Shown: positions 28,651 to 38,213, counted from the first letter of the stretch. The stretch: 64,000 nt of DNA from UBA8514 sp034933685 (GCA_034933685.1 JAYFNB010000012.1:62001-126000), one strand, 5' to 3'. The notes: generated by a model from the letters alone, not told the origin. Made by a program: numbers and translations.

Positions 28651-30236
28651 TATAAAGCCTCCTTTTCTCTATAAAAACGTGCTTTCATAGACATAATGCG
28701 CGGTACTTTTATGGTAAGTAAGACCGTATGGTCATAAGCTGGTATATCCCTAACCTCAATTACCTCTGCTGCACACAGCTTTTCTCCACTTCTAGAAAGT
28801 GCAAACCCTTTTTCTCCAGTTTTAGGATGAGGTAAAAACTCATACGGAATTGTAACAGTTGAATACCCAGGTTCAAAGTCATCGTTTACAAGAAATATAG
28901 CCTGTCCGGAACATCCAGCAACACACATACCACATCCTGTACATTTATTTTCTTGATTTACAGAAGGTAAACTTGTTATGTCTTCGCCAACATTAATACA
29001 TCCGAATTTACATGTCTCCTGGCACGGATTACATGGTATATTCTGCGTGCACTCTATTACCGGATGAATACCTTTTGTTTTTATTATTCCTGCAAATCTT
29101 TCTATTTCTTCATCCCCGACGTACCCATTTTTAAGAAGACTAATTGATAAATCAATGCCCTCGTCTGTTTTCAGAAGATCAGTTCTTCCCTTGTTTTCAT
29201 GGCTGAACATACCCTTTCGCAGCTTATTTATTGAATTTACAAGTTCTTCATAAGCAATCTCAAACTCCGAATCTGTCACATATTTATCTTTTCTGCACGC
29301 AGCAAGTGCTGAAATGCGCCCTGTAATCATCGCCGAGGACGCCTCCTCAATGCCAGCAACATCTCCTGCAGCATATAACCCATCTATTGATGTTTCTCCA
29401 AATTGGTCTGTTTGCGGAACCATTCCACCTTTATCTATCATTTTACAGCCCGCCATTGTAGCAAGTTTGCTCATTGGAGTAAGACCAACCGCCATACATA
29501 TTGTATCTACCTCGAAATGTTTTTCAGTTCCTGAAATAGGTTTGAAATTCGAATCAACCTCGGCAACCACAGCACCTGTAACTCTATCAGTACCCTCGGC
29601 ACGAATAATAGTATGTGAAAGATAAAACGGAACCCCTGTCCTTGCAATTTTAGATGAATGAACTCCGTATCCACCAACTCTTGGTGCAGCATCTATAATA
29701 GCGGAAACCTCACAACCTGCTTGAAGCAGCTGAAAGCTTACTACAAGGCCTACATTGCCGCTTCCTACCATCAGTATTTTCTTTCCAGGTTGAACGCCAT
29801 GTAGGTTCATCATTGTCTGGGCTGCTCCTGCGCCTATAACCCCTGGAAGCGTCCAACCCTCAAATGGAATGAAATTTTCATTTGCACCTGTGGCTATTAT
29901 TATATTGTCTGCTGAATAGTTAATAAGACAGTCCTTTTCAATAACTCCAAGCCTTTTCATAGGATGATATATACCTGCAACAATAGCGTTAAGGTGAACA
30001 TCTACTCCAAGCTGGGCTGCCTCCTCTAATAATTGATCTCCTATTTTAAATCCTCTTATTTTTGCTTTATGCTCTTTTGAACCGAAGAATTTATGTATTT
30101 GCTTAAAAAGCTGCCCTCCGGGACGAACATTTTCATCAAATACTGCAACCTTATCCATACCGCATTTTTTTGCCTGTATAGCAGCGGAAAGACCCGCCGG
30201 ACCAGCTCCTATTATGGCAAGATTATATCGTTTCAT
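28650..30236 (-). CDS. FAD/NAD-linked oxidoreductase subunit with ferredoxin domain
   Basis: 528 residues. An FAD Rossmann motif (LAIIGAGPAGLSAAIQAKK) at the N-terminus and a second nucleotide motif (ILMVGSGNVGLVVS) near residue 155 place it with HcnB and proline-dehydrogenase alpha subunits. YAAGDVAGIEEAS near residue 295 is typical. The C-terminal part has two clusters of cysteines (CTQNIPCNPCQETCKFGC and CTGCGMCVAGC), enough for two [4Fe-4S] centres. It would move electrons between the DAO subunit and NAD or ferredoxin. It overlaps the gene before it by four bases. Confidence 0.88.
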   Translation of the reverse strand: MKRYNLAIIGAGPAGLSAAIQAKKCGMDKVAVFDENVRPGGQLFKQIHKFFGSKEHKAKIRGFKIGDQLLEEAAQLGVDVHLNAIVAGIYHPMKRLGVIEKDCLINYSADNIIIATGANENFIPFEGWTLPGVIGAGAAQTMMNLHGVQPGKKILMVGSGNVGLVVSFQLLQAGCEVSAIIDAAPRVGGYGVHSSKIARTGVPFYLSHTIIRAEGTDRVTGAVVAEVDSNFKPISGTEKHFEVDTICMAVGLTPMSKLATMAGCKMIDKGGMVPQTDQFGETSIDGLYAAGDVAGIEEASSAMITGRISALAACRKDKYVTDSEFEIAYEELVNSINKLRKGMFSHENKGRTDLLKTDEGIDLSISLLKNGYVGDEEIERFAGIIKTKGIHPVIECTQNIPCNPCQETCKFGCINVGEDITSLPSVNQENKCTGCGMCVAGCSGQAIFLVNDDFEPGYSTVTIPYEFLPHPKTGEKGFALSRSGEKLCAAEVIEVRDIPAYDHTVLLTIKVPRIMSMKARFYREKEAL

Positions 30237-30553
30237 GCCTCATCAGCCTCCTTTGCACCGGCTCCATACTGTGTTTGTACACACATTCCTTCTTGAAGTG
30301 CTGTGACGCATGTTCTTATGTTTGGTCTGCCATCAACAATCATTACACAATCTGTACATCTACCGATTGCACAAAATATACCTCTTGGGCTGTCAAATTT
30401 TGCTGTATGTCTATGCGTCATGACACCGGCGGCTTTAAGCGCAGCTGCTATAGGTTCTCCTTCATAACCTTCCATTTCTTTTCCGTCAAATGTGAATTTA
30501 ACAGACTTTCCCTTTTTAATTTCTCCGATAATAGGGTGTTCTTTAATTCTCAT
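30233..30553 (-). CDS. HcnA-like [2Fe-2S] subunit
   Basis: 106 residues from the ATG at 30553, which has GGAG eight bases upstream; an earlier ATG has no ribosome site. A ferredoxin-like [2Fe-2S] domain with cysteines in GIFCAIGRCTDC and a later RTCVTAL completes the four-cysteine site. The FTFDGKEMEGYEGEPIAAAL start is typical of sarcosine-oxidase alpha N-termini and HcnA. It is the small electron-transfer subunit of the complex encoded by the next three genes. Confidence 0.88.
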   Translation of the reverse strand: MRIKEHPIIGEIKKGKSVKFTFDGKEMEGYEGEPIAAALKAAGVMTHRHTAKFDSPRGIFCAIGRCTDCVMIVDGRPNIRTCVTALQEGMCVQTQYGAGAKEADEA

Positions 30554-30658
30554 TTTCAACTCTCCAATCTGCATATACTTTAAATAGTCATATATCCGGC
30601 TATATGGTTATTTGAATAAATTAATAATTAAATCACATAACTTGTGTCTTATAATGTA

Positions 30659-31834
30659 TTACAACATAGATAGAAATTTAAGGAAATGTCCAAATAGTAT
30701 GGCCAGTCCAGTACCCACTATATCTCCGAAAAATCCCATAAGTATACCGAATGAAATCCAGTTTGGGTTGTGTGTTGCAGCTATTAGAGGAGCTGATGCA
30801 GTTCCACCAATATTTGCTGTTAAAGCAACTTCAGCTGTAAATAAATCGAACTTAAAGATTTTTGCAAATAATACCCAAAATGAAAACATAACTATCAACA
30901 TCACAACACAAACCAAAAGAAATCCTGGTGCTTTTGTACATTGAGTTAAATCCGAATAGGAGGCAGTTACGCACATACATGCATAAAGAAATACATTTGC
31001 GCATTCCGTAGCACCATGTAGTTTTCTCATTGGAGTAACGCCAAGTATAATTCCAAGTATTGATGACATTACAACTCTCCATCCAGTGGCATTAAGGAAT
31101 GTTACTGGCGGAATGATAGGTATTATCGAATTGATGGCCCATGTTCCGCAAAGAGCAATTGCAAAAAGCTTACAATAATCAAGCAATGTGCAAGTATTCA
31201 CATCCGGGTCAGTTTCAATTGCAATACGTTTGGCAATATCGTCAAGTGTATCTGTATTTGCTTTCATAAATTTATTCCATGCATCTTTTTTACGAATAAG
31301 CATCATCATTACAGTCATGAATATTGTAAAAGCGAATGTAACCATCATAACACTATAAGCATAATCAACACCTTCAACGCCAAACACACCTGCTACCGCA
31401 ACCATATTTATTGTTTCCCCTATGAATGAACCAGTGGTAGCAGCTATGCTTGCCCAACCATTTTCCGGAAGAAATCCCTTGCACAGAAGAAAGGCTACTG
31501 TAAATCCTATCATTATCGAAAGTGAAGAAAGCAGAAATGCCAAAATCATACGTGGCCCAAGCTTTATAACCTTTCTTATATCACATGTAAGCATGAACAT
31601 AGTAAGCATCATAGGAAGAAACGTGGAATACATTATGTTTTGCCCAGTTTTAACACCTTCGGCTGACGTATCGTATACTTTAAACGTTGAACAAATGGCC
31701 ATAAATAGGAAGAGCCATACTATTGCTGGCAACACCTGAACTACTTTTGTATTCTCATATTTTTTGCATAGTGAGAAAGTTATGGCCATTGCGGCGAATA
31801 TAAAAGCATAAAAGCCAATAGTTGATGTAATCAT
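30659..31834 (-). CDS. DUF819-family membrane transporter
   Basis: 391 residues from the ATG at 31834 (AGGAGG 11 bases upstream). Ten or so hydrophobic spans. It matches the DUF819/YjcL family: GSFIGETINMVAVA near the middle and LTANIGGTASAPLIAA followed by FGILMGFFGDIVGTGLAI at the end. The family is presumed to transport, but substrates are largely unknown. As first gene of the amine-oxidation operon, divergent from its likely regulator, it is a good candidate importer for that operon's substrate. Confidence 0.82.
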   Translation of the reverse strand: MITSTIGFYAFIFAAMAITFSLCKKYENTKVVQVLPAIVWLFLFMAICSTFKVYDTSAEGVKTGQNIMYSTFLPMMLTMFMLTCDIRKVIKLGPRMILAFLLSSLSIMIGFTVAFLLCKGFLPENGWASIAATTGSFIGETINMVAVAGVFGVEGVDYAYSVMMVTFAFTIFMTVMMMLIRKKDAWNKFMKANTDTLDDIAKRIAIETDPDVNTCTLLDYCKLFAIALCGTWAINSIIPIIPPVTFLNATGWRVVMSSILGIILGVTPMRKLHGATECANVFLYACMCVTASYSDLTQCTKAPGFLLVCVVMLIVMFSFWVLFAKIFKFDLFTAEVALTANIGGTASAPLIAATHNPNWISFGILMGFFGDIVGTGLAILFGHFLKFLSML

Positions 31835-31952
31835 TACAAATCTTGCCTCCTTTTCGTCTATAACTAACAACAATAATTACGTAAATTAAAACAAAATTTA
31901 AGCGTTGGCCAACCCCTTCTTTAATAATAGATAATTTCTTATTGTTTTCAAT

Positions 31953-31980
31953 ATAATAAGCCTCCCTTTCAAAAAGGCAA
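31953..31980 (-). promoter_or_regulatory. candidate promoter of the amine-oxidation operon
   Basis: On the minus strand TTGCCT (31975-31980), a 16-bp spacer and TATTAT (31953-31958), about 120 bases upstream of the DUF819 start. Confidence 0.5.
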
Positions 31981-32066
31981 TTTTACACCTTTTATTATTT
32001 TTGTTGTAATGTTGCACAAATTCTTAATAATATTTTTTTGTTAAATATTAAAATATGTTTTGCCTC

Positions 32067-32103
32067 ATTCACAATTTTGCATACAAATAATAAAATTGTG
32101 AAT
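32067..32103. promoter_or_regulatory. 12-bp perfect dyad in the divergent region
   Basis: ATTCACAATTTT (32067-32078) is perfectly inverted at 32092-32103 with a 13-nt spacer. It lies between the two divergent genes, a plausible operator for the PucR-family protein. Confidence 0.55.
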
Positions 32104-32140
32104 ATTTATCATGCTTATAATGTTTATATAAACTTTTTTG

Positions 32141-32149
32141 TGCTATAAT
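32141..32149 (+). promoter_or_regulatory. extended -10 promoter of the pucR-like gene
   Basis: TGCTATAAT is a perfect extended -10 (TGnTATAAT), about 60 bases upstream of the start. No good -35 is needed or seen. Confidence 0.6.
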
Positions 32150-32211
32150 AATCATTACTTGGGTTCGTTTTAGCTTTAGCTATAATACTTAGTAGAAACG
32201 GAGTGATTACC

Positions 32212-33372
32212 GTGCATATGTCTGTTGAAAAAATAATGTTTTCTCTGCCAACATCGTACAATTTAAAACTTATTGCTGGTAAAAATGGATTGGGTAATAC
32301 TGTTGATTGGGTTAATCTTGTTGAAGAGGATGAAATTTCTTCTCCTGTTATTGAAAATGAAATTGTTTTTACTTCGTGTATAAAAAATGCATACAGCCAT
32401 TATCTGTTAAATTTCGTTAAAAACTTAAAGAACTGTAATTGTGCCGCACTTGTGGTTAAAATTGGAATATATATTGAATCCATACCTAATGAAGTTATAG
32501 ATTTTTGCAATGAAAATAAAATTCCTCTCTATACAATACCTAATTGTAGTTCTATTCTAAAAATTACATATGATATAAGTCACAGAATGATTTGGGAAGA
32601 AAAAAAACGTGCATCTGTAAATGAAGCTATTCAAAACATTATTTTGGAAAACATGGATATTAGAGAATGTCTAAGCGACTTAGAAACATATAATTTTTCA
32701 TCTACTAGTATTTACTGCCCTGTTATAGTCGAATTTGAAGATTATATCGGAGAATACAGTACATCTTTTAAAACACTTGAAATACACTGCACGAAAATAG
32801 CAGACAATATAAGTAACGGATACGCGTATTTTACATATAAAAATAAGTATTTTATATTTGTTCTTGTTGATTGTACAACAAAAATGCTGAAAGATTTTAT
32901 GTTTCAGTTGAACTTGAAACTTTTGTTTCCATCAATTAAAAACTATGTGTATGTTGGCTCAAATAAAGAGAATGTATATATGTTAGCTCAAAATTTTAAA
33001 CGTGCTATGTCTCTTACAAATATTGCAAGAATGCAAACTAATAGTATTGTTTATTATGATAATCTTGATATTTTTAAACTCTTTGCCGAGATAAGCAACA
33101 TGGAAATTTTAAAAGAGTTTCACCATAACGTCTTGGAATTACTAGAGGACTATGACTCAAAAAATGGGACTTCCCTGCTTTCAGTGCTTAAAACATACCT
33201 TGAACATAATTGTAATCTGCAACTTGTGGCTGAAAAGCACTTTTTACATAGGAACACCGTAAACAAACAGCTTGTTAAAATCAAAAAAATTACAAATATA
33301 GACCCAATTTCTGTTGAAGGGAAAATGAAATTTATGCTAGCATTTTATATCAAACAATTTATTAATTTATAA
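32212..33372 (+). CDS. PucR/CdaR-family transcriptional regulator
   Basis: 386 residues from the GTG at 32212, chosen because ACGGAG lies eight bases upstream; a GTG at 32203 and an ATG at 32218 are alternatives. The N-terminal 130 residues match the PucR purine-catabolism domain (GLGNTVDWVNLVEEDE). A middle GGDEF-like CdaR segment has no catalytic motif. The C-terminus is an HTH_30 domain (LVAEKHFLHRNTVNKQLVKI). It is the only plus-strand regulator here and is divergent from the amine-oxidation operon, which it probably activates in response to the substrate. Confidence 0.87.
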   Translation: MHMSVEKIMFSLPTSYNLKLIAGKNGLGNTVDWVNLVEEDEISSPVIENEIVFTSCIKNAYSHYLLNFVKNLKNCNCAALVVKIGIYIESIPNEVIDFCNENKIPLYTIPNCSSILKITYDISHRMIWEEKKRASVNEAIQNIILENMDIRECLSDLETYNFSSTSIYCPVIVEFEDYIGEYSTSFKTLEIHCTKIADNISNGYAYFTYKNKYFIFVLVDCTTKMLKDFMFQLNLKLLFPSIKNYVYVGSNKENVYMLAQNFKRAMSLTNIARMQTNSIVYYDNLDIFKLFAEISNMEILKEFHHNVLELLEDYDSKNGTSLLSVLKTYLEHNCNLQLVAEKHFLHRNTVNKQLVKIKKITNIDPISVEGKMKFMLAFYIKQFINL

Positions 33373-33662
33373 ATTATAGAAATTTTATAAGCTGAATTCG
33401 AATCTATGTTTGATATAGTTTGGGATATCCGTACTAAAGCACCATGTTAGTATAGCTTATTGTCATAAACTCAACAATGCATTTAAAAAAACTGTGTCAT
33501 AGATATACCATCTGACCAAATACCCTAAAGGTTGGTTATGTATGATTCTCTCATATCTGTAACGGGATTTTTCTTTAGTTCTTCTCTAATCATTAAGCTA
33601 CTGTCATAGAAATTTTCAGTTTACATGCAATTTCAAAAAAAATGAAAATCTCTTTTAACACT

Positions 33663-33695
33663 AAGGGCAGAGCCTGTTTTTGCAGCTCTGCCCTT
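33663..33695 (+). terminator. terminator after the pucR-like gene
   Basis: A perfect 11-bp G+C-rich stem (33663-33673 with 33685-33695) with a T-rich tail. It lies 290 bases past the stop. In 33373-33662 I see no intact gene. Confidence 0.75.
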
Positions 33696-33821
33696 GTTTG
33701 TATTATAAAATAATTTTTGACATGTCAAACCAATAATTAAATTATATTAAATAATTTTATGAGAAAAATATCTTTTTGACTGAATGAAGTACGAGTGCGA
33801 AAATTCGTAAAAATTTAAGTA

Positions 33822-33971
33822 CTATTCGTAATATGATAACATACAATTTAAATTTCTTAAAGATAGATATGCCGAAGTTATACTATCCGGCCTCTGCTTA
33901 ATTTCTAAACTGATATAGCCATCATATCCAGTTCCCTTTAATGCTTTGATTGCATTGTGTCTGACTGCAAA
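33822..33971 (-). pseudogene. C-terminal remnant of a sugar-phosphate-isomerase TIM barrel
   Basis: Fifty codons in one minus-strand frame end at a TAG at 33822. They read LKGTGYDGYISLEIKQRPDS, the conserved C-terminal signature of xylose-isomerase-like TIM-barrel proteins. No start, ribosome site or upstream two-thirds of the gene is present, so this is a deletion remnant. It lies between the PucR and GntR blocks. The rest of 33696-34134 is featureless. Confidence 0.65.
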
Positions 33972-34134
33972 TTGTATTTGTTTTAGAGAAAACAGCGTTT
34001 AAATTTTGCTCATTTTACGAAAAAATTAATCCTGTTTTTTTATCAAATATTTATTTTTTCTTACTTTCATAATTTCTTTGTAGCCCTTTAGGCAGTAACT
34101 TTTGCCATAGCACACATAACGGCGTAAAACCCAT

Positions 34135-34177
34135 ATAAAAATGACCTTGCTATCTTTAAAAAGTTAGTAAGGTCATT
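34135..34177 (-). terminator. terminator of the TRAP/LarA-like/GntR operon
   Basis: AATGACCTT (34140-34148) pairs with AAGGTCATT (34169-34177), extended by nearly matched inner bases and followed by T5 on the minus strand. Confidence 0.75.
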
Positions 34178-34334
34178 CATTAACTACATTTTGGTCATAC
34201 AAATATTTTCTTTTTTAATAGCCTGCCTATAATATACCAGTTCATATCTTATTTACTTGGAAAACCAAAGATATGTATTTAGAAAATTGTAAGCTAAGCA
34301 CCTATGCTCTATCAATAATATGCCTATGTAAGGT

Positions 34335-35066
34335 TTACTGTTTCTGCCCCTTTTCTTTCTTGTATCTGCTAAGGCTGATTTCAACAAATCCAAGATGCTC
34401 CTGTGCAATTGCTTTCGCAATATAGGGTTTTTTATTTACTATAGCATTAACAAGGTCTTCATGTTGTTCGAAGGTCTTTCTCTTAACAGAAGAATCTCTA
34501 TCCTGTATAATAAAATTCCAGTGTTCCTTAATAGCTCTTATTGTGTAACCTGAAATTACCTGAGTTAAACCTGTAAGCAGTGGGTTTCCTGTAGACTTGG
34601 CAATTGTTGAATGAAGCTCTCCATCAAGGCGTGAAAGTTCTGCACTGTCTGAACATTTTTCCATATTGGCAACACAATTCAGCATCTTTGTAACATCGGA
34701 GCTTTTTCTATTTATTGCAGCTTTTTCGGCAACTCCTATTTCTATTATTTTTCTTACTTCCATAATATCCTCAATTGTTATGGCTCCCATATACATCATG
34801 ATAAACAGTATCTTGTATGCCATTTCACTGTCACCAGATTTATAGAAAGTGCCTTCACCTTGTCTGCTTTCAACAATGCCCAATATACTTAATGCACTAT
34901 ACACATCTCTTACATGTGCCCTAGATATTCCCATATTTTTGCTAAGTTGGTTTTCAGAAAAAAGCTTTTGTTCTGGCAACGTTTTCCCTTCAAGAATAAA
35001 ATCAACCAATTTATCTATGACCATTTCATACTTTTCATTTCTGCTAAGATTTTTCTCGTCATCCAT
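34335..35066 (-). CDS. GntR/FadR-family transcriptional regulator
   Basis: 243 residues. A GntR winged helix (about 10-80: KLFSENQLSKNMGISRAHVR, then GIVESRQGEGTFY) precedes an FCD ligand-binding domain with a metal-type histidine in ELHSTIAKSTGNP. FadR-subfamily members bind small carboxylates. It starts five bases after the LarA-like stop and is the last gene of the TRAP operon. It probably represses that operon through the paired TTGTTAACAA palindromes upstream of dctP. Confidence 0.9.
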   Translation of the reverse strand: MDDEKNLSRNEKYEMVIDKLVDFILEGKTLPEQKLFSENQLSKNMGISRAHVRDVYSALSILGIVESRQGEGTFYKSGDSEMAYKILFIMMYMGAITIEDIMEVRKIIEIGVAEKAAINRKSSDVTKMLNCVANMEKCSDSAELSRLDGELHSTIAKSTGNPLLTGLTQVISGYTIRAIKEHWNFIIQDRDSSVKRKTFEQHEDLVNAIVNKKPYIAKAIAQEHLGFVEISLSRYKKEKGQKQ

Positions 35067-35071
35067 TTAAC

Positions 35072-36394
35072 CTAATGGCTTATAGGTTCATTAATTAAAG
35101 TTCCTTCACAGTCAAACTCCAACTCTTCGAAATCACCAACGAACTCTATGTCCTCCCTCCCCTTCAATTCATTATAAATTCCACTAGAAACCAAGAAGTG
35201 TCCCTCATGCAGCGTACTATCTATAATACAAAACTTAACATTTTCTATTGTCTTTTTGCCTTCAATTCGCATAAGCCCATTTAAACTATTTAGCCCAACC
35301 TTAATAGCATCGAAGTCATTTTCGGCAACAAAAGGAGTCTTTATTTTATCAAGGAATGTTGTTGTCTTTCCATTTGTATATGTCGCTTCGTAGTCGATCT
35401 TATTAAAATACCTTTTTGTTATAATATCGGCCTGTCCCATCCCTATTGCATTTCCATGGCTAACATCGGTTAAATCTAAAAGAGCAATAATTTCAATAAG
35501 AGGTTTTCCAAAAGTGGCACAACCAGAAGCATAATACTTTTCAGGTTCCTGCAAACCCCAAACACCAAAACGTCCAATCATGTTACAATCCATTCCAGTA
35601 CCAGAAATATTCTTCCCGCCTCTCTTTACAACAAGCATATCACAAATATTAAAAGGAAGGAAGGGGTACATTTCATTTGCCATTTTAAAAAGTTCAATTT
35701 CTCTTTCAGGTATGTCTTTATTATCAACCACTTCAAGGTATCCCACTCGGTCTCTTGCATTCTCTAAAAGTGCAATTCCACATATAATATTCATTTCGGA
35801 AGAGTTTGCAACAAATTTGCCATTTGCAGGAATAATATTTGTAAGGCCCCATACACCATAGGAGTGCACAAGGGCTGCCATATCCCTTTTCCCAAGTCCG
35901 ATGGTCATCATCTTTAAAAGTCCACTTTCAGTCTTATTCTCATGTTCAGTATGTTTTTTAACACGGTTAATAACAATCACGCCATCTGCCTCATAAGCGT
36001 TTTTGTCAACATAAACAGGAGTACCAAGCTCTGTTTCTCCAATTTCCACAGTTTCCATAGATGAAACAATCGGTGCCTTTACCCTTTCTTCTGTATATCC
36101 AAGGCTAAGCAACATGTCTCTTTGTCCCTGCGCAGTTGCTCCGCCATGGCTTCCCATGGTGGGAATCAGAAATGGTATAGCACCAATTTTTTTTACCTCT
36201 TCAACGGTTTGTGCAACTACATCAACAAGACCCCAAACGCCTCTGCTGCCACATGTGATTGCTATTTTTTGGCCTGGTTTAATTTTACGAGATAAGTCAA
36301 ATTCCGTTAAAATTCTGTTTGTTTCACATCTTACATCATCAATTTGGGGTTGATTGTATTTCTGAACTGCCCTTATTACTTTTGGTATTTCCAT
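35072..36394 (-). CDS. LarA-like (DUF2088) protein, possible 2-hydroxyacid racemase
   Basis: 440 residues with the lactate-racemase N-terminal domain. Visible segments include IAITCGSRGVWG, PTMGSHGGATAQGQ and NRVKKHTEHENKTESGLLKM, which carry the histidines and lysines expected around a nickel-pincer cofactor in LarA. The LarA superfamily includes racemases and epimerases for several 2-hydroxyacids besides lactate. No cofactor-synthesis genes (larB, larC, larE) are in the window. It sits between a TRAP importer and a GntR regulator, so the imported hydroxyacid is the likely substrate. AAGGAGG precedes the ATG. Confidence 0.8.
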   Translation of the reverse strand: MEIPKVIRAVQKYNQPQIDDVRCETNRILTEFDLSRKIKPGQKIAITCGSRGVWGLVDVVAQTVEEVKKIGAIPFLIPTMGSHGGATAQGQRDMLLSLGYTEERVKAPIVSSMETVEIGETELGTPVYVDKNAYEADGVIVINRVKKHTEHENKTESGLLKMMTIGLGKRDMAALVHSYGVWGLTNIIPANGKFVANSSEMNIICGIALLENARDRVGYLEVVDNKDIPEREIELFKMANEMYPFLPFNICDMLVVKRGGKNISGTGMDCNMIGRFGVWGLQEPEKYYASGCATFGKPLIEIIALLDLTDVSHGNAIGMGQADIITKRYFNKIDYEATYTNGKTTTFLDKIKTPFVAENDFDAIKVGLNSLNGLMRIEGKKTIENVKFCIIDSTLHEGHFLVSSGIYNELKGREDIEFVGDFEELEFDCEGTLINEPISH

Positions 36395-36423
36395 CTATAA
36401 ATTGCCTCCTTTATTCCCTCTAT

Positions 36424-37701
36424 TTATTTAGAAAGTACACTTGGAAGCCATGTTGTTAGTGCAGGTACGTATGTTACAAACATCATGAAGACAATACACA
36501 ATCCAATCATTGGTAATGATGCCTTCAATGTATTTTCAAGTTTCTCACCTGCAATAGTATTTCCAAGAAGAATGCAGGTTCCAACCGGTGGCGTAACAAG
36601 ACCAATGCAAAGATTAAGTGCCATTAAAACTCCAAAATGAATTGTTGAAACACCAAGTTCCTTAATAAGCGGCATTAAAAGAGGTGTAAGCATAACAATG
36701 GCTGGGTTTGCGTCCATAATCATACCAACAATAAGCAAAAGTATATTAATAAGCAAAAGAATTATAATCTTGCTATTAGTTATTGATAGCATTAAATCCA
36801 AGAGTGCGTTTGGCAACTGACTTGTAACAACCACCCAACTTGATACCTTTGAGAACCCAATAAGAATAAGGATTGTTGCAGTTGTAACACCACTTTCAGC
36901 AAAAATGTTTAAAAGCCCCTTTGGTTTAAGATCTTTATAAACAAAAAATCCTATTATAAGAGCATATCCACAAGTTACAGCCGCTGCTTCTGTTGCTGTA
37001 AAAATTCCAAGGAAAATGCCGCCAAGAACCAGAACTGGCATAAGTAATGCCCATATGCTGTCAACCGTTACCTTAACAATTTCTTTTGGTGTTGCCCTTT
37101 CATGTGCAGGGAAATTTTTCTTCCTTGAATATATAGCTACATACGCAATTAAAACTATGGCCAAGCCTATACCTGGCAAAATAGCTCCCATGAAAAGTTG
37201 ACCAATTGATGTTTCAGTTGCATTCCCGTAAACAATAAGGAAAATTGAAGGTGGAATAAGTGGACCTAATACTGCCGCAACTGAACAAACAGCAGCAGCA
37301 AAACCACCTGGATAACCGTCTTCTTTCATTGCTGGTATCATGTTTCCACCAATGGCTGAAACTGTTGCAACACCTGAACCAGAAATAGCTGCAAAAATGG
37401 CTGAGGATATAACAGAAACAATACTAAGACTTCCCTTAACCCAGCCCATAGTGGCTATTGCAAAAGAAATAAGCTTTTTATTAATACTGCCACTCATAAG
37501 ATTTCCTGCAAGCATAAAGAATGGAATTGCAAGTAATGCAACAGAATCCATTCCAGTAAATGTTTTCTGCGCAAGAACAATTGTGGGCATGTCGCCTATA
37601 ACAAGTGCCGCCAAAGTCGCTATTCCCATTGCATAACAAATTGGTATTCCACAAAACGCTAATATCAATAACAAAATAATTAATAATCCACCTACGTTCA
37701 C
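36424..37701 (-). CDS. dctM: TRAP transporter large permease, DctM
   Basis: 425 residues of about 12 membrane spans, with typical DctM segments: AIPFFMLAGNLMSGSIN, ISGSGVATVSAIG and GLVTPPVGTCILLG. It catalyses sodium- or proton-coupled uptake with DctQ. The start is a GTG at 37701 with AGGTGA seven bases upstream. It overlaps dctQ by four bases (GTGA). Confidence 0.93.
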   Translation of the reverse strand: MNVGGLLIILLLILAFCGIPICYAMGIATLAALVIGDMPTIVLAQKTFTGMDSVALLAIPFFMLAGNLMSGSINKKLISFAIATMGWVKGSLSIVSVISSAIFAAISGSGVATVSAIGGNMIPAMKEDGYPGGFAAAVCSVAAVLGPLIPPSIFLIVYGNATETSIGQLFMGAILPGIGLAIVLIAYVAIYSRKKNFPAHERATPKEIVKVTVDSIWALLMPVLVLGGIFLGIFTATEAAAVTCGYALIIGFFVYKDLKPKGLLNIFAESGVTTATILILIGFSKVSSWVVVTSQLPNALLDLMLSITNSKIIILLLINILLLIVGMIMDANPAIVMLTPLLMPLIKELGVSTIHFGVLMALNLCIGLVTPPVGTCILLGNTIAGEKLENTLKASLPMIGLCIVFMMFVTYVPALTTWLPSVLSK

Positions 37702-38213
37702 GCCTTTGTCACCTCGCTGTTCTGATTTACTTCAACTTTCTTATCAAAAAATTTATAAAGAAGCTGTTCAATCATTCCCAAAAGCATAAGTAAAGATCCC
37801 ACAGGAATAGCTGCATAACCAACCGCCATAGGTACCTTAAGCCCTCCGGATATATTCTTCATTGTGCTTAATGTAAGCTCATATGATAACGGAATTAAAT
37901 ATATAATAAATAAGATTACAGCAATATCTGTTAAGATTGTAAAATATTTTTTAAATTTCCCCTTCATAAGTTCAACCAAAAATTCAACCTTAAGATGACT
38001 ATTTCTTCTTATGGCAACAAATGAACCTAGAAGGCTTACCCATACAAAAAGAAATCTTGTTAATTCTTCGGACCACACATTAGAATTATTAAATGCATAG
38101 CGTAAAATAACCTGATAGCACATTACAACTACCATAGCTAACATAAATATTCCCAATAAAATCATTATTATTTTTTCTAAAACAGTTAAAAAACCTGAAT
38201 ATGCTTTTAACAA
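37698..38213 (-). CDS. dctQ: TRAP transporter small permease, DctQ
   Basis: 171 residues with four membrane spans. The conserved SNVWSEELTRFLFVWVSLLGS segment typical of DctQ lies near residue 40, quoted here in part. The start codon is a TTG at 38213 with GGTGAT upstream; no ATG fits. It is coupled to dctM by a four-base overlap. Confidence 0.9.
   Translation of the reverse strand: MLKAYSGFLTVLEKIIMILLGIFMLAMVVVMCYQVILRYAFNNSNVWSEELTRFLFVWVSLLGSFVAIRRNSHLKVEFLVELMKGKFKKYFTILTDIAVILFIIYLIPLSYELTLSTMKNISGGLKVPMAVGYAAIPVGSLLMLLGMIEQLLYKFFDKKVEVNQNSEVTKA

Noticed and set aside
35072..36394. Calling the DUF2088 protein a true lactate racemase (larA).
   Set aside because: The superfamily includes racemases for several hydroxyacids, and no larB, larC or larE is in the window; the gene symbol was left empty.
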